DNA from: Mesostigma viride | Taxonomy: Eukaryota > Streptophyta > Mesostigmatophyceae > Mesostigmatales > Mesostigmataceae | Direction: 5' to 3' | NCBI GenBank assembly: GCA_009746045.1 | Contig: RPFO01000079.1 | Coordinates: forward strand, 2,009,844-2,073,843 | Length of the DNA: 64,000 nt | In this document: positions 43,720 to 56,217 of the stretch, in pieces | How the letters are laid out: every line of letters starts with the position of its first letter | Numbering within the stretch: the first letter of the stretch is position 1 | Made by a program: the position numbers and the translations under genes | The notes under the pieces: generated by a model | What the model saw: only the letters and a program-made list of their open reading frames with translations | Told to the model about the DNA's origin: nothing | Databases searched by the model: none

Positions 43720-43740
43720 TAATAATAATAATATAAGCAC
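42760..43740 (-). pseudogene. Second-lineage LINE ORF2 and AAT array, segment B copy
   Basis: Duplicate of 32770-33780: the minus frame 43600-43412 encodes LFKVVILTILTYGAETWTLT and the SDEDYIP end lies near 42870. The AAT tract contains extra substitutions and indels. Confidence 0.65.
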
Positions 43741-43815
43741 GTGACCATGCGTCACGTGGTGCCAATACAGAGTAAAGGAACCTTCAACCCTACTATATAT
43801 TTTAAAAAAATATAA

Positions 43816-44479
43816 TTAGCTGCACCCGCGCTGGCTGCGCCACCTCGCCGCCCGCCGACGGCGCCGCCCCGCCGCGCACCGGCTGCCCCGCCCCGCCGCC
43901 TGTCGACTGCCCCGCCCCGCCGCATGCCAGCTGCGCCGGCCCGCCGCCCACGCGCGCCGGCAGCGCCGCTGGCCCCCCGCGCGCTGACGGCCCTGCCCCG
44001 CCGCCCGTCGACTGCCCCGCCCCGCCGCCCGTCGACAGCCCCGACCCACCGCATGCCAGGTGCGCCGGCCCGCCGCCCGCGCGCGCCGGCAGCGCCGCTG
44101 GCCCCCGCGCGCCGACGGCCCTGCCCCGCCGCCCGTCAACAGCCCTGCCCCGACGCCCGTCGACAGCCCCGCCCCGCCGCATGCCAGCTGCGCCGGCCCG
44201 CTGCCCACGCGCGCGGCAGCGCCGCTGGCCCTGCCCCGCCGCCCGTCGACTGCCCCGCCCCGCCGCCCGTCGACAGCCCTGCCCCGCCGCATGCCAGGTG
44301 CGCCGGCCCGCCGCCCGCGCGCACCGGCAGCGCCGCTGGCCCCCCGCGCGCCGACGGCCCTGCCCCGCCGCCCGTCGACAGCCCCGCCCCGCCGCATGCC
44401 AGCTGCGCCGGCCGGCCGCCCATGCGCGCCATGCGCTTCGCAGGTCCATTGGGATCATGAGGCCTGCGCAGAATCTCAC
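43816..44479 (-). pseudogene. Truncated copy of the element gene's repeat region
   Basis: Only the Gly/Ala/Arg-coding GC-rich repeat and the sequence just upstream of the large exon are present. The unique coding part (22025-23940 equivalent) is missing at the segment junction. Confidence 0.6.
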
Positions 44480-45900
44480 CTCGGAGGCCCGTGCTACTTC
44501 TAGTAAGATGCTTGCATTTTCAATGCGTCACCTATATGCAGGCATAGAGGGTGGTACATGGCGCTAGACTCATCAAGGGATAGGAGCCATGCCCTCAGCA
44601 ATTACTCACCTCCTGGCCCTTGCTGTTGCGGTCTCGGATGAAGATGATGGTCTACACGCCGCCGCATGCAAACAAGGAATGAGAGACAAAGCCGTGCGAG
44701 GCCAATATGGGCACAGTGAGAGAAACAAGTCGACGCGAACCTACATCACGAGTGTCAGCGAAGGGGACCCATGGGAGAAGTCTCCCTCCCATGGTATCAT
44801 TCACGGACACACGCAGCGGCCATGGGAACAGCCAAAACAGCAGGTTCACACACGCAAGGGCAACGACCTGCAGTGCCTGACCAGCATGTCGGTCAGTTGT
44901 GATTGGCAAGGCAGAGCCACACACACCAGGTACACGCTGCATGGGCAGGGAAGACGCTCTTACATGAGAAAAAGCGAGGAAACGTGCGCGAGAAGGATAT
45001 TAAGAGCGATCCGCGCTAGAAGGATGCTACAATAGCATCATATATTCAAGAATTAGCAAAGAAAGATGTAGAAAAGAGACAAAAGAAAGAAATACGAGAG
45101 AAAGCAAAGACAGGGAGCTGCCAAACAGGGCAGACAAAAGGTTACGAGCGGCAAGAGTTGTGAACGCTGCACTTGATTGCTTTCTCTGACTTGTCAACTG
45201 CGAAGAGTGACTGACTTACCTCTCTGGAAATGGTATGCTCAGCATCCCATGGTAATGAAATGGTGAGCTATGCTGTCAGACATGCCTATATAACATAGCT
45301 ACCCTAGGGTCCTAATACAAAACTAGAAATCAAACCATACCGTGAGTTTCCCGGCTCGCACGGCCTCCTCCCTTTGTGCCGACGCCTGCAAACACAACGG
45401 GCCGTGGAGGAGGGTGGAAAGGTGGGCAAGTGTGGAGGAGTTTGGGGGGACCGGGTTGAGCAGCGGTGGGGGAAAGATGTGCCGGTCATGATGTTGTCAA
45501 CTACAGCTGTTGTATCGTGATTCACCTTCAATAAGTCTACTGTTCTACATCCGGTGGTGGATGGACACAAGCAATAAAGGCCCCGCCCACAACTCAGATT
45601 TCTTTAGAAAATCTACTGATCTACATTCGATGGCGCCTTCACAGAAGCAGGAAACTCCGCCCACCGGTCAAATGTGACGCCCAACAAAGCCCCAACTTAT
45701 TTCTTCAAGAAGTATACTGTTTTACATCCGGTAGTGCTTGGACAGAAGCAATATATAATAATATAAAGCCCGCCCACAAATCGGATTTCTTTACGAAAAA
45801 CCTGTTTTACATTCGATGGGGTCTTGACAGATTCAAGCAGCAATACTCGTTTCTACCTGCGTGCGACTGCAGCGGCCGAGTGCTGCAACTTGCCTTCACG
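44480..45900 (-). other. Upstream-exon region of the element gene, segment C copy
   Basis: Same candidate minus-strand exons as 24600-25720 (TIIFIRDRNSKGQE near 44654-44613; the AQREEAVRAGKLT equivalent near 45390-45345), cut off from their downstream exon. Confidence 0.3.
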
Positions 45901-47130
45901 TCCCAGTCTTCACGTGTCAGTCCTGGTCTTCACGTCTTCACGTCTTCACGTCTTCACGTCTTCACGTCTTCACGTCTTCACGTCTTCACGACTTCACCTG
46001 AACTTGCGGCGTATCGTATCTTTGATACCTTGCATGCACGTCTTCACGTCTTCACGTCTTCACCGCGTCTTCACCTGTCTTCACCACGTCTTCACGTCTT
46101 CGCGTCTTCACGTCTTCACGGCTTCACCTGAACACCTGAACTTCACCTGAACTTGCCGTATCGTGTCTTCACGTCTTCACGTCTTCACGTCTTCACGTCT
46201 TCACCGCGTCTTCACCTGTCTTCACCACGTCTTCACGGCTTCACGGCTTCACGTCTTCACGGCTTCACCTGAACACCTGAACTTCACCTGAACTTGCCGT
46301 ATCGTGTCTTCACGTCTTCACGTCTTCACGTCTTCACGTCTTCACGTCTTCACCGCGTCTTCACCTGTCTTCACCACGTCTTCACGTCTTCGCGTCTTCA
46401 CGTCTTCACGGCTTCACCTGAACACCTGAACTTCACCTGAACTTGCCGTATCGTGTCTTCACGTCTTCACGTCTTCACGTCTTCACGTCTTCACCGCGTC
46501 TTCACCTGTCTTCACCACGTCTTCACGGCTTCACGGCTTCACGTCTTCACGGCTTCACCTGAACACCTGAACTTCACCTGAACTTGCCGTATCGTGTCTT
46601 CACGTCTTCACGTCTTCACGTCTTCACGTCTTCACGTCTTCACCGCGTCTTCACCTGTCTTCACCACGTCTTCACGGCTTCACGGCTTCACGTCTTCACG
46701 GCTTCACCTGAACACCTGAACTTCACCTGAACTTGCCGTATCGTGTCTTCACGTCTTCACGTCTTCACGTCTTCACGTCTTCACGTCTTCACCGCGTCTT
46801 CACCTGTCTTCACCACGTCTTCACGGCCTCACGGCTTCACGTCTTCACGGCTTCACCTGAACACCTGAACTTCACCTGAACTTGCCGTATCGTGTCTTCA
46901 CGTCTTCACGTCTTCACGTCTTCACGTCTTCACGTCTTCACCGCGTCTTCACCTGTCTTCACCACGTCTTCACGGCTTCACGGCTTCACGTCTTCACGGC
47001 TTCACCTGAACACCTGAACTTCACCTGAACTTGCCGTATCGTGTCTTCACGTCTTCACGTCTTCACGTCTTCACGTCTTCACCGCGTCTTCACCTGTCTT
47101 CACCACGTCTTCACGGCTTCACCTGAACAC
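45900..47130. repeat. GTCTTCAC minisatellite, segment C copy
   Basis: Same structure and order of higher-order units as 26036-27265. Confidence 0.95.
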
Positions 47131-47303
47131 CTGAACTTTGCGTATCGTATCTTTCATACATTGCATCATTTGCATGCCTTGGAGCTGCACGTCTTCAAGC
47201 AGTGTCACCCAGTTCCCGCTTGATTCAAATGCACTTCGCGCTTGAATTCGTGACTTCGCCCCGCTCAAGGTGGAAAGAATGATGGGCACTAGCCACGGGA
47301 ACT

Positions 47304-47651
47304 ATGCCCGATGCTGATAGCCGAAGCGATGACATGGACGAATTGATTGATTTGTGTTATGCCGGGGACGATTGTAGAAAATGGGTGCTAGGAAAGAAAT
47401 CTGGTGCCATGAAAGTAGATTTTTTGGCCGGTGCAAACCACCAATGCGCCGGCCGATGTGGCAAGGTCCTGCACGGCAGCCAGAGCGCACCCAGCCAGAG
47501 CGTACCCAGCCGCTGCCGCCGCCGACCCCCGTACTGGTGGGCGTGGAACAGACGATGAGAGAGATGCAACGAGCTATGGAGAACCAAAGCAAGAAGGTTG
47601 AAGAGCTTGGTTTGCAGCTGCGTCAAGAGGTGCAGAAACAAGTGGTCCAGC

Positions 47652-47690
<39 letters not shown>

Positions 47691-47727
47691 TGCAGCAGCA
47701 ACTGCAGCAGCAACTGCAGCAACAACT

Positions 47728-47790
<63 letters not shown>

Positions 47791-49205
47791 CTTCAGTTCC
47801 CGCAGGCAGCGTCGGCAATGTCGCAGTTTCCACAGGCATTGTCGGCACTGCAGCAGTTTTCGCAGGGACCGTCGGCAGCAGAGCAGTTCCCGCAGGGATC
47901 ATCGGTGGTGCAGCAGTTCTTTGTGAGTCATTCGTGTAGTGTTGAGTGGGTGGGGTGGGGGGTGTGTGTGGGGGGGGGGTGTAGGGGGGGTTTGACTGTG
48001 TGACTGCGTGGCTGCTTGGCTGGAAAGGAGGGTGCGTGGCTGTGTGGCTGCGTGGCTGCGCTGCTGCGTGGCTGCGTGGCTGCGTGGCTGCGTGGCTGCG
48101 TGGCTGCGCTGCTGCGTGGCTGCGTGGCTGCGTGGCTGTGTGGCTGCGTGGCTGCGCTGCTGCGTGGCTGCGTGGCTGCGCTGCTGCGTGGCTGCGTGGC
48201 TGGAAAGGAGGGTGCGTGGCTGTGTGGCTGCGTGGCTGCGCTGCTGCGTGGCTGCGTGGCTGCTTGGCTGGAAAGGAGGGTGCGTGGCTGTGTGGCTGCG
48301 TGGCTGCGCTGCTGCGTGGCTGCGTGGCTGCGTGGCTGCGTGGCTGCGTGGCTGCGTGGCTGCGTGGCTGCGTGGCTGCGTGGCTGCGTGGCTGGAAAGG
48401 AGGGTGCGTGGCTGTGTGGCTGCGTGGCTGCGCTGCTGCGTGGCTGCGTGGCTGCGTGGCTGCGCTGCTGCGTGGCTGCGTGGCTGCGTGGCTGCGTGGC
48501 TGTGTGGCTGCGTGGCTGCGCTGCTGCGTGGCTGCGTGGCTGCGTGGCTGCTTGGCTGGAAAGGAGGGTGCGTGGCTGTGTGGCTGCGTGGCTGCGCTGC
48601 TGCGTGGCTGCGTGGCTGCGTGGCTGGAAAGGAGGGTGCGTGGCTGTGTGGCTGCGTGGCTGCGCTGCTGCGTGGCTGCGTGGCTGCGTGGCTGCGTGGC
48701 TGCTTGGCTGGAAAGGAGGGTGCGTGGCTGTGTGGCTGCGTGTAGCTGCGCTGCTGCGTGGCTGCGTGGCTGCGTGGCTGCGTGGCTGCGTGGCTGCGTG
48801 GCTGCGTGGCTGGAAAGGAGGGTGCGTGGCTGTGTGGCTGCGTGGCTGCGCTGCTGCGTGGCTGCGTGGCTGCGTGGCTGCGTGGCTGGCTGGGGGGGGG
48901 GGGGGTGCCGGGTGCGTGGATGCGTGGATGTGTGGCTGGGTGGGTGCGTCACTGCGTGGCTGGCTGGCTCTGTGGCTGCGTGGGCGGCTGGATGGCCGGG
49001 TCAGCGTGGCTTCGTGTTCAATGGGATGCTAATATGTTGTTGCCTTTGGATGCCACAGTTCATGGATTCTTTTGTTCACATGCAGGTGCTGCCGTCTTCC
49101 CCATCGACGTCGTCAAGACCGATGTCGCCAAGAAGGATGATGCAATCACTCTCGGCCATGTTTAACTCATGTGGGCCTTCATGGCCATACGGGAAATATT
49201 ATTGA
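47304..49205 (+). CDS. Gln-rich coiled-coil candidate gene, segment C copy
   Basis: Matches 27439-29339 throughout: same ATG, coiled-coil and CAG run, QFPQ decamers (in the frame starting at 47818), GTGAGT donor (about 47923) and CACATGCAG acceptor (about 49085). Both frame changes are also shared with copy A, so they are not random errors of one copy. The intron is again the TGCGTGGC minisatellite, with one extra G near 47985. Confidence 0.4.
48000..48905. repeat. TGCGTGGC minisatellite, segment C copy
   Basis: Duplicate of 28140-29040. Open in all frames, not coding. Confidence 0.95.
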
Positions 49206-49695
49206 ATCAGTTCTTTGACACTGAGTTGGCACTACGCAACACCTTTGATGCACATGAGTGCAGGGCGCATGTGTTGAAACCATGCAACCATGGCGATCCC
49301 TCAAAAAGTTTGGTTATGTAATAAGTGACACAATTATTCCGGACGTATGATGGCCCAACGTCCTGTAAGGTTGAGTTGTCTTGGAGGAGGAGCGTGATGA
49401 CCGCGGAAGCCGCGTGGGTGTCTGTAGTGCTATATCTTGAAGATGTACGGTCTTGGAAGAGTTATGGTCTTGGAATCATATAATAATGAACTTGGAATAA
49501 AGTTGCGGGCAGCCTTCAATTGGCATATGTTGTCTCATTGATGTTGTCTCATTGCGTTAATGGGTCAATTGTCTTAGTTTATATAATGTATATCTTGGGA
49601 AACTCATTGCTTCAATAAAATGCATGCTAGGCGCAATCAACCCCCACAAACACATCTGAAAACTGCACAGTGCATCAAATGTATCCTAGACAAAA

Positions 49696-50815
49696 AAATG
49701 TATCCTAATCCGGTAAAACCACCCCTGCGGAGGGCACCACTCCACCATTCCCCCTTCACCACGGGGTGTGGCAAGGTTGTGTCCTGTCCCCATACCTGTT
49801 CATTATTGTCGTGGATCACGTCATGCGCCGGGCACGTGCGCGCTTTACTGCTCTTAAGGGGTTCGAGCCAGGCTTGGACATCCTTAACGTGAAAGAGCAC
49901 GGCGGGGTTAGACCTGGTTACCGCCTTGCCGACCTGATTTATGCGGATGATACCACCCTCATCGAGAGCCCCGAGCACATTCAGACCTGGCTGGACTGCC
50001 TGGGCCTGGAGGCACGGGCGGTGGGGCTGGAGATTAGTGTCAAAACTGAGGCGATGGTGATAGGGGCATCCAGTAAACCACCGCTGCCGCGCCTGCTCGA
50101 CGGGACGGAGGTCCCGTTCCGCGACCGCTTCAAGCTGTTGGGGAGCTGGCTTCCTGACACCGCCGACGATGTGGACACCCGCATCGGCCTTGCCTGGGCC
50201 AAGCTCCGTTCGCTCACACCCTACTGGCGCTCGAAGGGCCTGGACGGGCACCGCAAGCGCATGCTCTTCAAGGTCCTCGTCCTCACGGTGCTCACGTATG
50301 GCGCCGAGGCGTGGACCCTCCCACCCAAACTGGCAGCTCGGCTCGACGGCACAGTTTACAGGATGCTCCGGCAGGTCCTTAATGTAGGTTTTTCCGAGCG
50401 TCCGTCATCAGAGTCTTTGTATCATGGCATGCCTCGTGTTTCGGACGAGATTAGGCAGCGTAGGATAGCATTTGTAGGACACCTTGCCCGCACCAGCCAG
50501 GTCGACACCACCCTTGGTCTGGCCGGCCCCCAGCGGCTTGGACAGCCAGGGCGGCACATTCTGACCTGGCCTGGCCCCAAGGACGTTCCCAAAAGGGTAG
50601 GGAATTAACCTGTCACCAACTACGTTCAGATGTTGCTGGACGACCTAGTGGTCCCAGCCCAGTTTGAGCACCGCATCCACTCTCTCTCCCGTCTTTGGAC
50701 TGCCATGCAGGACAAGACGCGGTGGAAGAAGATTGTCAAGGCGCACACGCCCGACCCTGTGGGCAAGCCACCTCCTCCCAAGCGGAGGAGGCGTTTTGAT
50801 GAGCAGTGCAGTTAG
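49696..50815 (+). pseudogene. Right TIR and LINE RT 3' part, segment C copy
   Basis: The right TIR at 49696-49725 is followed by the same reverse-transcriptase part as 29861-30949, with the same in-frame TAA at 50606-50608. No left TIR or 5' RT part accompanies this copy. The 3' hairpin and AATTT tail are at about 50883-50932. Confidence 0.88.
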
Positions 50816-51235
50816 GATTTTCTAGATAGAGTTAGGACAGTTCGATCACGCGGCTTCCTCCATCCATCATGAAATATGTGCTACATGACCTCCCCACGGA
50901 GGCATGTTATAATTTAATTTAATTTAATTTAATCGCCAACTTACACCTACAGTCATCCGCAAAAGTTCTCCTTTCCGGGGAGTGATGCAAGCCTTTCGGA
51001 TTTGGTACTAGATAAATCACTCGAGATCTGTGTGTAGGAGTACTACACACGTGTCCACTCGAGACTTGTTCAGTCTCGAAACGTGAGACGGGCTGAACAC
51101 GGCTGGATCCTTCTTTATTAGATGGGGGCGTAGCCGGTTACTATCGAAATCAGCCGTATAGTGCCTGTCGTAGGCGGGCATGTACAAGGCCACGGTCTAA
51201 CTATTCTACACTACTGCTGCTGTATTCGGACCCTA

Positions 51236-52510
51236 GGCTGGGGCGTCTGGGGTCGCTGGGGCCGCGGTGGTCGAGGGGGTCGCGTGCCAGGGCTTGTGGC
51301 CGACGTAGATGGCCGCCCCCTTCCAGCTGTCCACCGGCTGGCCCGCCTTGGTCTGCCGGAGCTGGAGGTAGGTCGGCCATAGCTCCCGTCGCCGTTGTTG
51401 CTGCGCCATGCAGGGTCAAGTCGTCGTCCACGGTGAAGGGAGTGTTCTCGAGCCGCTTGCGGCGTCTGAGAAACGAAATCTTGTCCGATGGGCTCTTGAG
51501 GATCGATGAGAAGAAGCGGAGGCGCCCAGGTGCCTTAATTACCCCGCGCGCGGGGGAGGCGGTGGGCGGTCAGCTTAATCTCACCATGCAAGAAGGCCCA
51601 TGCGTGCAAGGATTTTGCTCTCAAACGCACGTGCAAGCTTCTCGGAATTCTCACCTTCCTCCATGTCTTGACGATGGCGTTGAGGCTGCGCTTGGCGAGC
51701 TCGGCCTCCTCGCGGAGGTCAAGCGTCTGCCGCTGGAGCTGGGCTGCGACGGCGGAGGTGGTGGAGGTGGTGTGCTGCTTGAGCATGTCCGCCCAGGTCG
51801 TGATGGGAGGAGGCTGCATCGCCGGCCAGGCCAGCAGGGGCTGGCTTGGCGGCAATGTCCTTCACCGCCTGGGCGGTGAGGCCTGCGGTGTTTTGCAGGA
51901 CCTCGATAGCGATGGCATTGTCCTTAAGACGCTGGTCGATGTCGCGGAGCTGGGCGGTGATGGCGTCGGAGGTGGGGGTGGTGACGGTGGAGGAGGCGAG
52001 GATCGAGGGTGGAGGTGGCGGTGAAGATGGTGGAGAGGAGGGGAAGCTCGGCAGCCAGCGTGCCGCCCATGGCTGCCATGCACATCTGCAGCGATGGGGG
52101 CCACGTGCTGCTCGAGGGCCTCCTTAAGGAGTGAGCGGATGGAGGATTCGGTTAAGGTGGTGCATGGTGAGGGGCCACCCTTGCAGGAAGTAGCTTAGGA
52201 TGTATGATAGGCCATATGCCCCCCTCTCAGGGGCTATGTGCTACATATACTCCCAACGGAGTTATGTTACAATTCAATTCAATGGTGAGGGGCTTGAGGG
52301 GCCAGAGCTCCTCGATGGAGCGGCCAAGGAGGGAGAAAAGAGCGAATTGCTGAAGGTGGGGGCGGCGGGCGTTGAGGACGTCCTTGTCGAAATAGCGCCT
52401 CTGGACGAATTAAGGCATTGATGAGGCGACCTTGGTGGGAAAGCTGCTTGCACAGTTCTATAAGAGAGGCGTGCGTCCCGAAAAATGGAATGGATGGTGT
52501 AAGCTATCTA
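51236..52510 (-). pseudogene. LINE ORF1 pseudogene, segment C copy
   Basis: Duplicate of 31370-32640. The inserted LINE tail lies at 52176-52281 between exact ATGGTGAGGGGC duplications (52164-52175, 52282-52293). Confidence 0.7.
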
Positions 52511-52639
52511 GGTCCTAGTTACAGGGGTGTGGGCACCGCGGCCCGAATCGCTATGAATGCCATACGCGGTCACACGCGGAGCCCCCACAGACTTCGGGGT
52601 GGTCTCCTTCATCACTACTTCTTGCCATCTATCCTTGCG

Positions 52640-53508
52640 CACCATCTAAGTAAGTAAGTAAGTACTTGCGTGTCATGCGCAAAGGCATGCCACGGAGTAC
52701 TATGCTAATCTCATTAGAAAAATAATTACACAAAAGTTTAAACAAATATCGTCTGCATCATCCCCCAACTGACCGTTAAGCACTAGATGGGGATGTAATC
52801 CTCATCCGAGCTGTCCTCTACTGTAATGGCAGACGAGGCGGTAGTGTAGCGGCTATCCTCAGGACCAATAACCTCCACCTGCGGACTTCTACCCTGGCTA
52901 GCAACGGGCCGCGGGGCCCGTGGGGAGAAAACAGGAGCATACCCCTCGGGGAGGTGCTTATCGCAGATGGCAGCCCATTTCTCCTTGTCAATCATGCGGG
53001 CGCGGAGTACGGATAGTCCCAGAAGCACCATCTGCCTCCGTATTACAGACAAACGAGGAGGCTGCCCGGGTGTGAGCCCGTCACGTCTAGTGTAGCACAT
53101 GTCCATGCCGAGTCTATCACGAAAAGTCCACGGGTGGCGGCCCTGCCGCGCGCGGCCTGGGGCACGCCAGGTGAGGACATAACGCCCAGGCTGGGCGGGC
53201 TTGGTGCCAGCTATAGTCTATCTGATGTATCTACCTGATCTGTGCGGGCCAGGTGCCCGGCTAGGCCCAGGCGCCTGTGCCTAAGAATGTGGGAAACATA
53301 GGGAAAATCAGCGTACAAATCCTCATTACTAATGTGCAAACCAAAGGGGATGTTAAGGGCCTTGCGCAGAATCTTGGTGACGGTGCCGTCGAGTCGTTGC
53401 TCCAGCTCCTGCGTCAGTGTCCAGGTCTCGGCGCCGTAGGTCAGGATCGTCAGAATGACGACCTTGAAGAGGTCACGCTTGACGATCCGGGGTAGGGCCG
53501 GGGTTGCT

Positions 53509-53520
<12 letters not shown>
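52640..53520 (-). pseudogene. Second-lineage LINE ORF2, segment C copy
   Basis: Same as 32770-33650 (LTYGAETWTLTQELEQRLDG; stop at 53211; SDEDYIPI end at 52783). The adjoining AAT array has one more triplet than in segment A. Confidence 0.8.
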
Positions 53521-53542
<22 letters not shown>

Positions 53543-53573
53543 TAACAATAATAATAATAATAACAACAACAGC

Positions 53574-53650
<77 letters not shown>

Positions 53651-54861
53651 GCACGTGACCATGCGTCACGTGGGTGCCAATACAGAGTAAAGGAACCTTC
53701 AACCCTACTATATATTTTAAAAATATAATTACTTACAGCAGAGTGAAATCACTCAAACCAAAGCAAACGCCCAGCTATAAACCTATATACAGAGCCATGT
53801 CAAAGCTCTATACTACGATAAGACCAATGGAAACGCCTAACGGGAGGAACCTAATAGCCCTCCTGCACCGCAAAATCAGCCCGCGTACGGCGGAGCATGA
53901 TGTCAGCCATGGCCCGAGTCAGCGCCACCGACAAGCGCTGACGCCCTACTATATACACAGCGAGAAGGAGGGAGGGCGCCCTAGCTTCTCTCGATCACTG
54001 CCGCAAGTGGGCAGGCCACAGAGCGCTCTCTCGACAGCATGGTGCATCATGCCGGGGCGCAACACTGTGGGTGCAGTACAACCAATGCAATACCATAGGT
54101 TGTCTCCTTGATACCTTATATGGGCTCAGTGATCGACGCACGGAGCTACCCACGTTTGGGTCGCCAACATTCGGACCCTACTTGTGTCTTCAGTCATGAT
54201 TTAGTAAGGCTAAGCTTTATTAACCAGACTCCAATGCACCTTCAGAATGGCATTCGTGTTGAACAGATAGTTTTGTGAATATACAAATATCAGGTTGTGA
54301 CTGTAACAGGTGTAGTAACTAGCCCATATTCTGGTGAAGTTGCATCTGTACTGTCTTATCTAGACATTGAGGGACTGACTCACAAGAAAACAACCTGTAG
54401 GTTTACAATTAAAAGGATCTTTTTCCTGCTGTGATACATTTGACATGGGTCGTTTTTAGCTGTTACACTATGCTGCATGCAGCCAAGTTGAAATGTCGAC
54501 GTGGCAAGCATTACCAACTTCAGTTGGGTATTGCTGTGCCCACCCAACACAACTTTTCTGCCCTCAGTTCCATGTATTGCATTCAGGCATTACGTCATAC
54601 ATATGATTCATAAACTCATTTCATGATGAAAATGATTTATTAGTAGTATTCAGTTAATTTACATCATGTTAAATCTAGTCCTACATCCCGTTTTATGTAC
54701 AAATGGGGCTCTGTCTCAGGGAGCATTTGCATGCTTGTTCAGCACCCCTCCTGCAGCAAGGACATTACCAACTCCATGTCCGTAACTGCCGCTGTTCAGT
54801 GAGCTGCAAGACCAATGCAGAAATAGCAACTGTACAGTGCTTGATTTGCATGGCACTGCAT

Positions 54862-55833
54862 CTAGTACCAGGCTGGGCTGATGCAGCCAGACAGCTTGGC
54901 ATACTCAAACAGCTGGCCCAGAATGCCATTACCGGTGGCCGCCTCCACTGTGATAGCTGCAAGGAAACCAAGCATGGCCCAGCGGCCGTTGGTCATCTCA
55001 ACATTCCTGGCGTAGCTCCACGCCGACAGGTCAGAGGCAGGCCCACTGGACACTGGAGTGCGTGGGGTAGGGGCACTTACGCTCTCCACTCCCTTGCCCT
55101 TCAAGAAGGCCTCATCCCTGGCCTTCAGCTGAGCAGCATCCGCATCAATTTCGGTCACTGTCATCGAGGACAAGACCTGGTCGGCAGGAGACTTGCCTTG
55201 GGACTCGGCCACCGCCCTCATATCGTCAGCGGCCAGGAAACCGCCCTGCTTCTTCATCCGAGTGGACGTCTCACGGATATCCACCGCCTCGCTAGTGAGG
55301 CCCAAGAAGCTGCGGTACCGAGAAAGCGAGGCGGCAGACAGCTTTCCCTTTTGTACAGCGTCGACGGTCCTGATGGTGGCGAGAAGGGTGGCGCCCCCAG
55401 CGAGGATGGTGATGGCCAACAGCAAAGTGTCGTTCGGGGTCGTCAATCCAATCTGGCGCAGGATGCCGTGCCCAGTTAGAAGCTCCTCAGCTGCACCCGT
55501 GGCAAACCCCATCATAGCGAGACGGCCGGCCCACAGCTCGGCGAAAGGGGTGAAGCCAAAGATTCCGTCGGAGGTATCGAAGCCCATCCCCTGTGCAATC
55601 GCATCCGATGGCGTGGGCTCACTAAGCACGGCAGATACCGCGACATTGCCCTTCTTGTCCTTCCTGCTGTTGGAGAAGGCCGCGACGGGCCCCGCGCCCT
55701 GACGTTGTAGCAACGGCGAACCCCTCAGTACAGCGGCAGATGATCGAGGCAGGGCTGACGACGGGGAGATCCTGGCCACATGCTGGGTGAGGACGGCGTT
55801 CGAGGAGGTCGCCATGGAAGCCATCATAGCCAT
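54862..55833 (-). CDS. Plastid chlorophyll-binding-like protein, copy C
   Basis: The same protein is encoded as at 34989-35960, with the same upstream region, transit peptide, two LHC-type helices (FAELWAGRLAMMGF and EMTNGRWAMLGF) and a middle hydrophobic helix. The start is set at the ATG 55833 for the same reason: a TATA-like box abuts the upstream ATG at 55950. With the plus-strand paralogue at 60729 it forms a head-to-head pair about 4.9 kb apart. If segments A and C are one locus assembled twice, only one of the two minus-strand copies exists. Confidence 0.85.
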   Translation of the reverse strand: MAMMASMATSSNAVLTQHVARISPSSALPRSSAAVLRGSPLLQRQGAGPVAAFSNSRKDKKGNVAVSAVLSEPTPSDAIAQGMGFDTSDGIFGFTPFAELWAGRLAMMGFATGAAEELLTGHGILRQIGLTTPNDTLLLAITILAGGATLLATIRTVDAVQKGKLSAASLSRYRSFLGLTSEAVDIRETSTRMKKQGGFLAADDMRAVAESQGKSPADQVLSSMTVTEIDADAAQLKARDEAFLKGKGVESVSAPTPRTPVSSGPASDLSAWSYARNVEMTNGRWAMLGFLAAITVEAATGNGILGQLFEYAKLSGCISPAWY

Positions 55834-55939
55834 ACTTCTTGGTATGCGCGGACGCTGCTTGAAAGTAGAGGCTACTCTAGGTAGGTGGCGACTTTGGTAA
55901 ATTTGAGGTCGAGAGTACGCGAGTGATTGCAATGATAAT

Positions 55940-56165
55940 GCCGTGGGCATGCTTGGCTTAAATAGACGGGGCGGGGGATTCGGATGCGAAGCTATGCGAA
56001 GCTATGCGAAGGTTGCCAGGGCAGGTGGACACAACAATGCGCGTCCACGTTGTCGCTCCGTGGCTTCTCGGAGACGCGGCTCCCTCTTGGCAGACCACGT
56101 TGCCTGGGCAGCTGGTCGGAGGAAAAAATGCTGCCACGTCCTAAACAGCCGAAGGTCTGTTTTTT
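55940..56165 (-). promoter_or_regulatory. Promoter region, copy C
   Basis: Same TATA-like box, GC box and three CTTCGCATAG-type units as at 36060-36290. Confidence 0.5.
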
Positions 56166-56217
56166 ATTCTAAGGCTGTTGAAGTGCTGATTGACGTTTAT
56201 TAGATTCGGAAAGGATT

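Larger units (their letters stand above)
36345..43812. repeat. Segment B: indel-rich third copy of ~26-33.85 kb
   Basis: This segment follows the order GTCTTCAC minisatellite, Gln-rich gene, TGCGTGGC minisatellite, right TIR, LINE RT, ORF1 pseudogene, second LINE and AAT array. It matches segments A and C but with many one-base insertions and deletions, mostly in homopolymers. Examples: GCTTTTACTGC for GCTTTACTGC near 39925 and GCCTGGCCAAG for GCCTGGGCCAAG near 40271. The pattern resembles uncorrected single-molecule reads rather than evolutionary divergence. It joins segment A in the middle of the minisatellite and segment C inside its GC-rich repeat. Confidence 0.85.
43816..56217. repeat. 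Segment C: near-identical 12.4-kb copy of 23.95-36.34 kb
   Basis: It starts within the GC-rich repeat and ends 7 bases short of segment A's end point, at GATTCGGAAAGGATT. The offset to segment A drifts only from 19865 to 19873, through a few homopolymer or microsatellite differences (G7 versus G6 near 25577/45442, one extra AAT unit, an extra CT near 52223). Either a very recent duplication or the same locus assembled twice. Confidence 0.9.

Noticed and set aside
36345-43812. Segment B as an independently decaying paralogue
   Set aside because: Differences are dominated by one-base homopolymer indels with hardly any substitutions, which fits sequencing error better than evolution.
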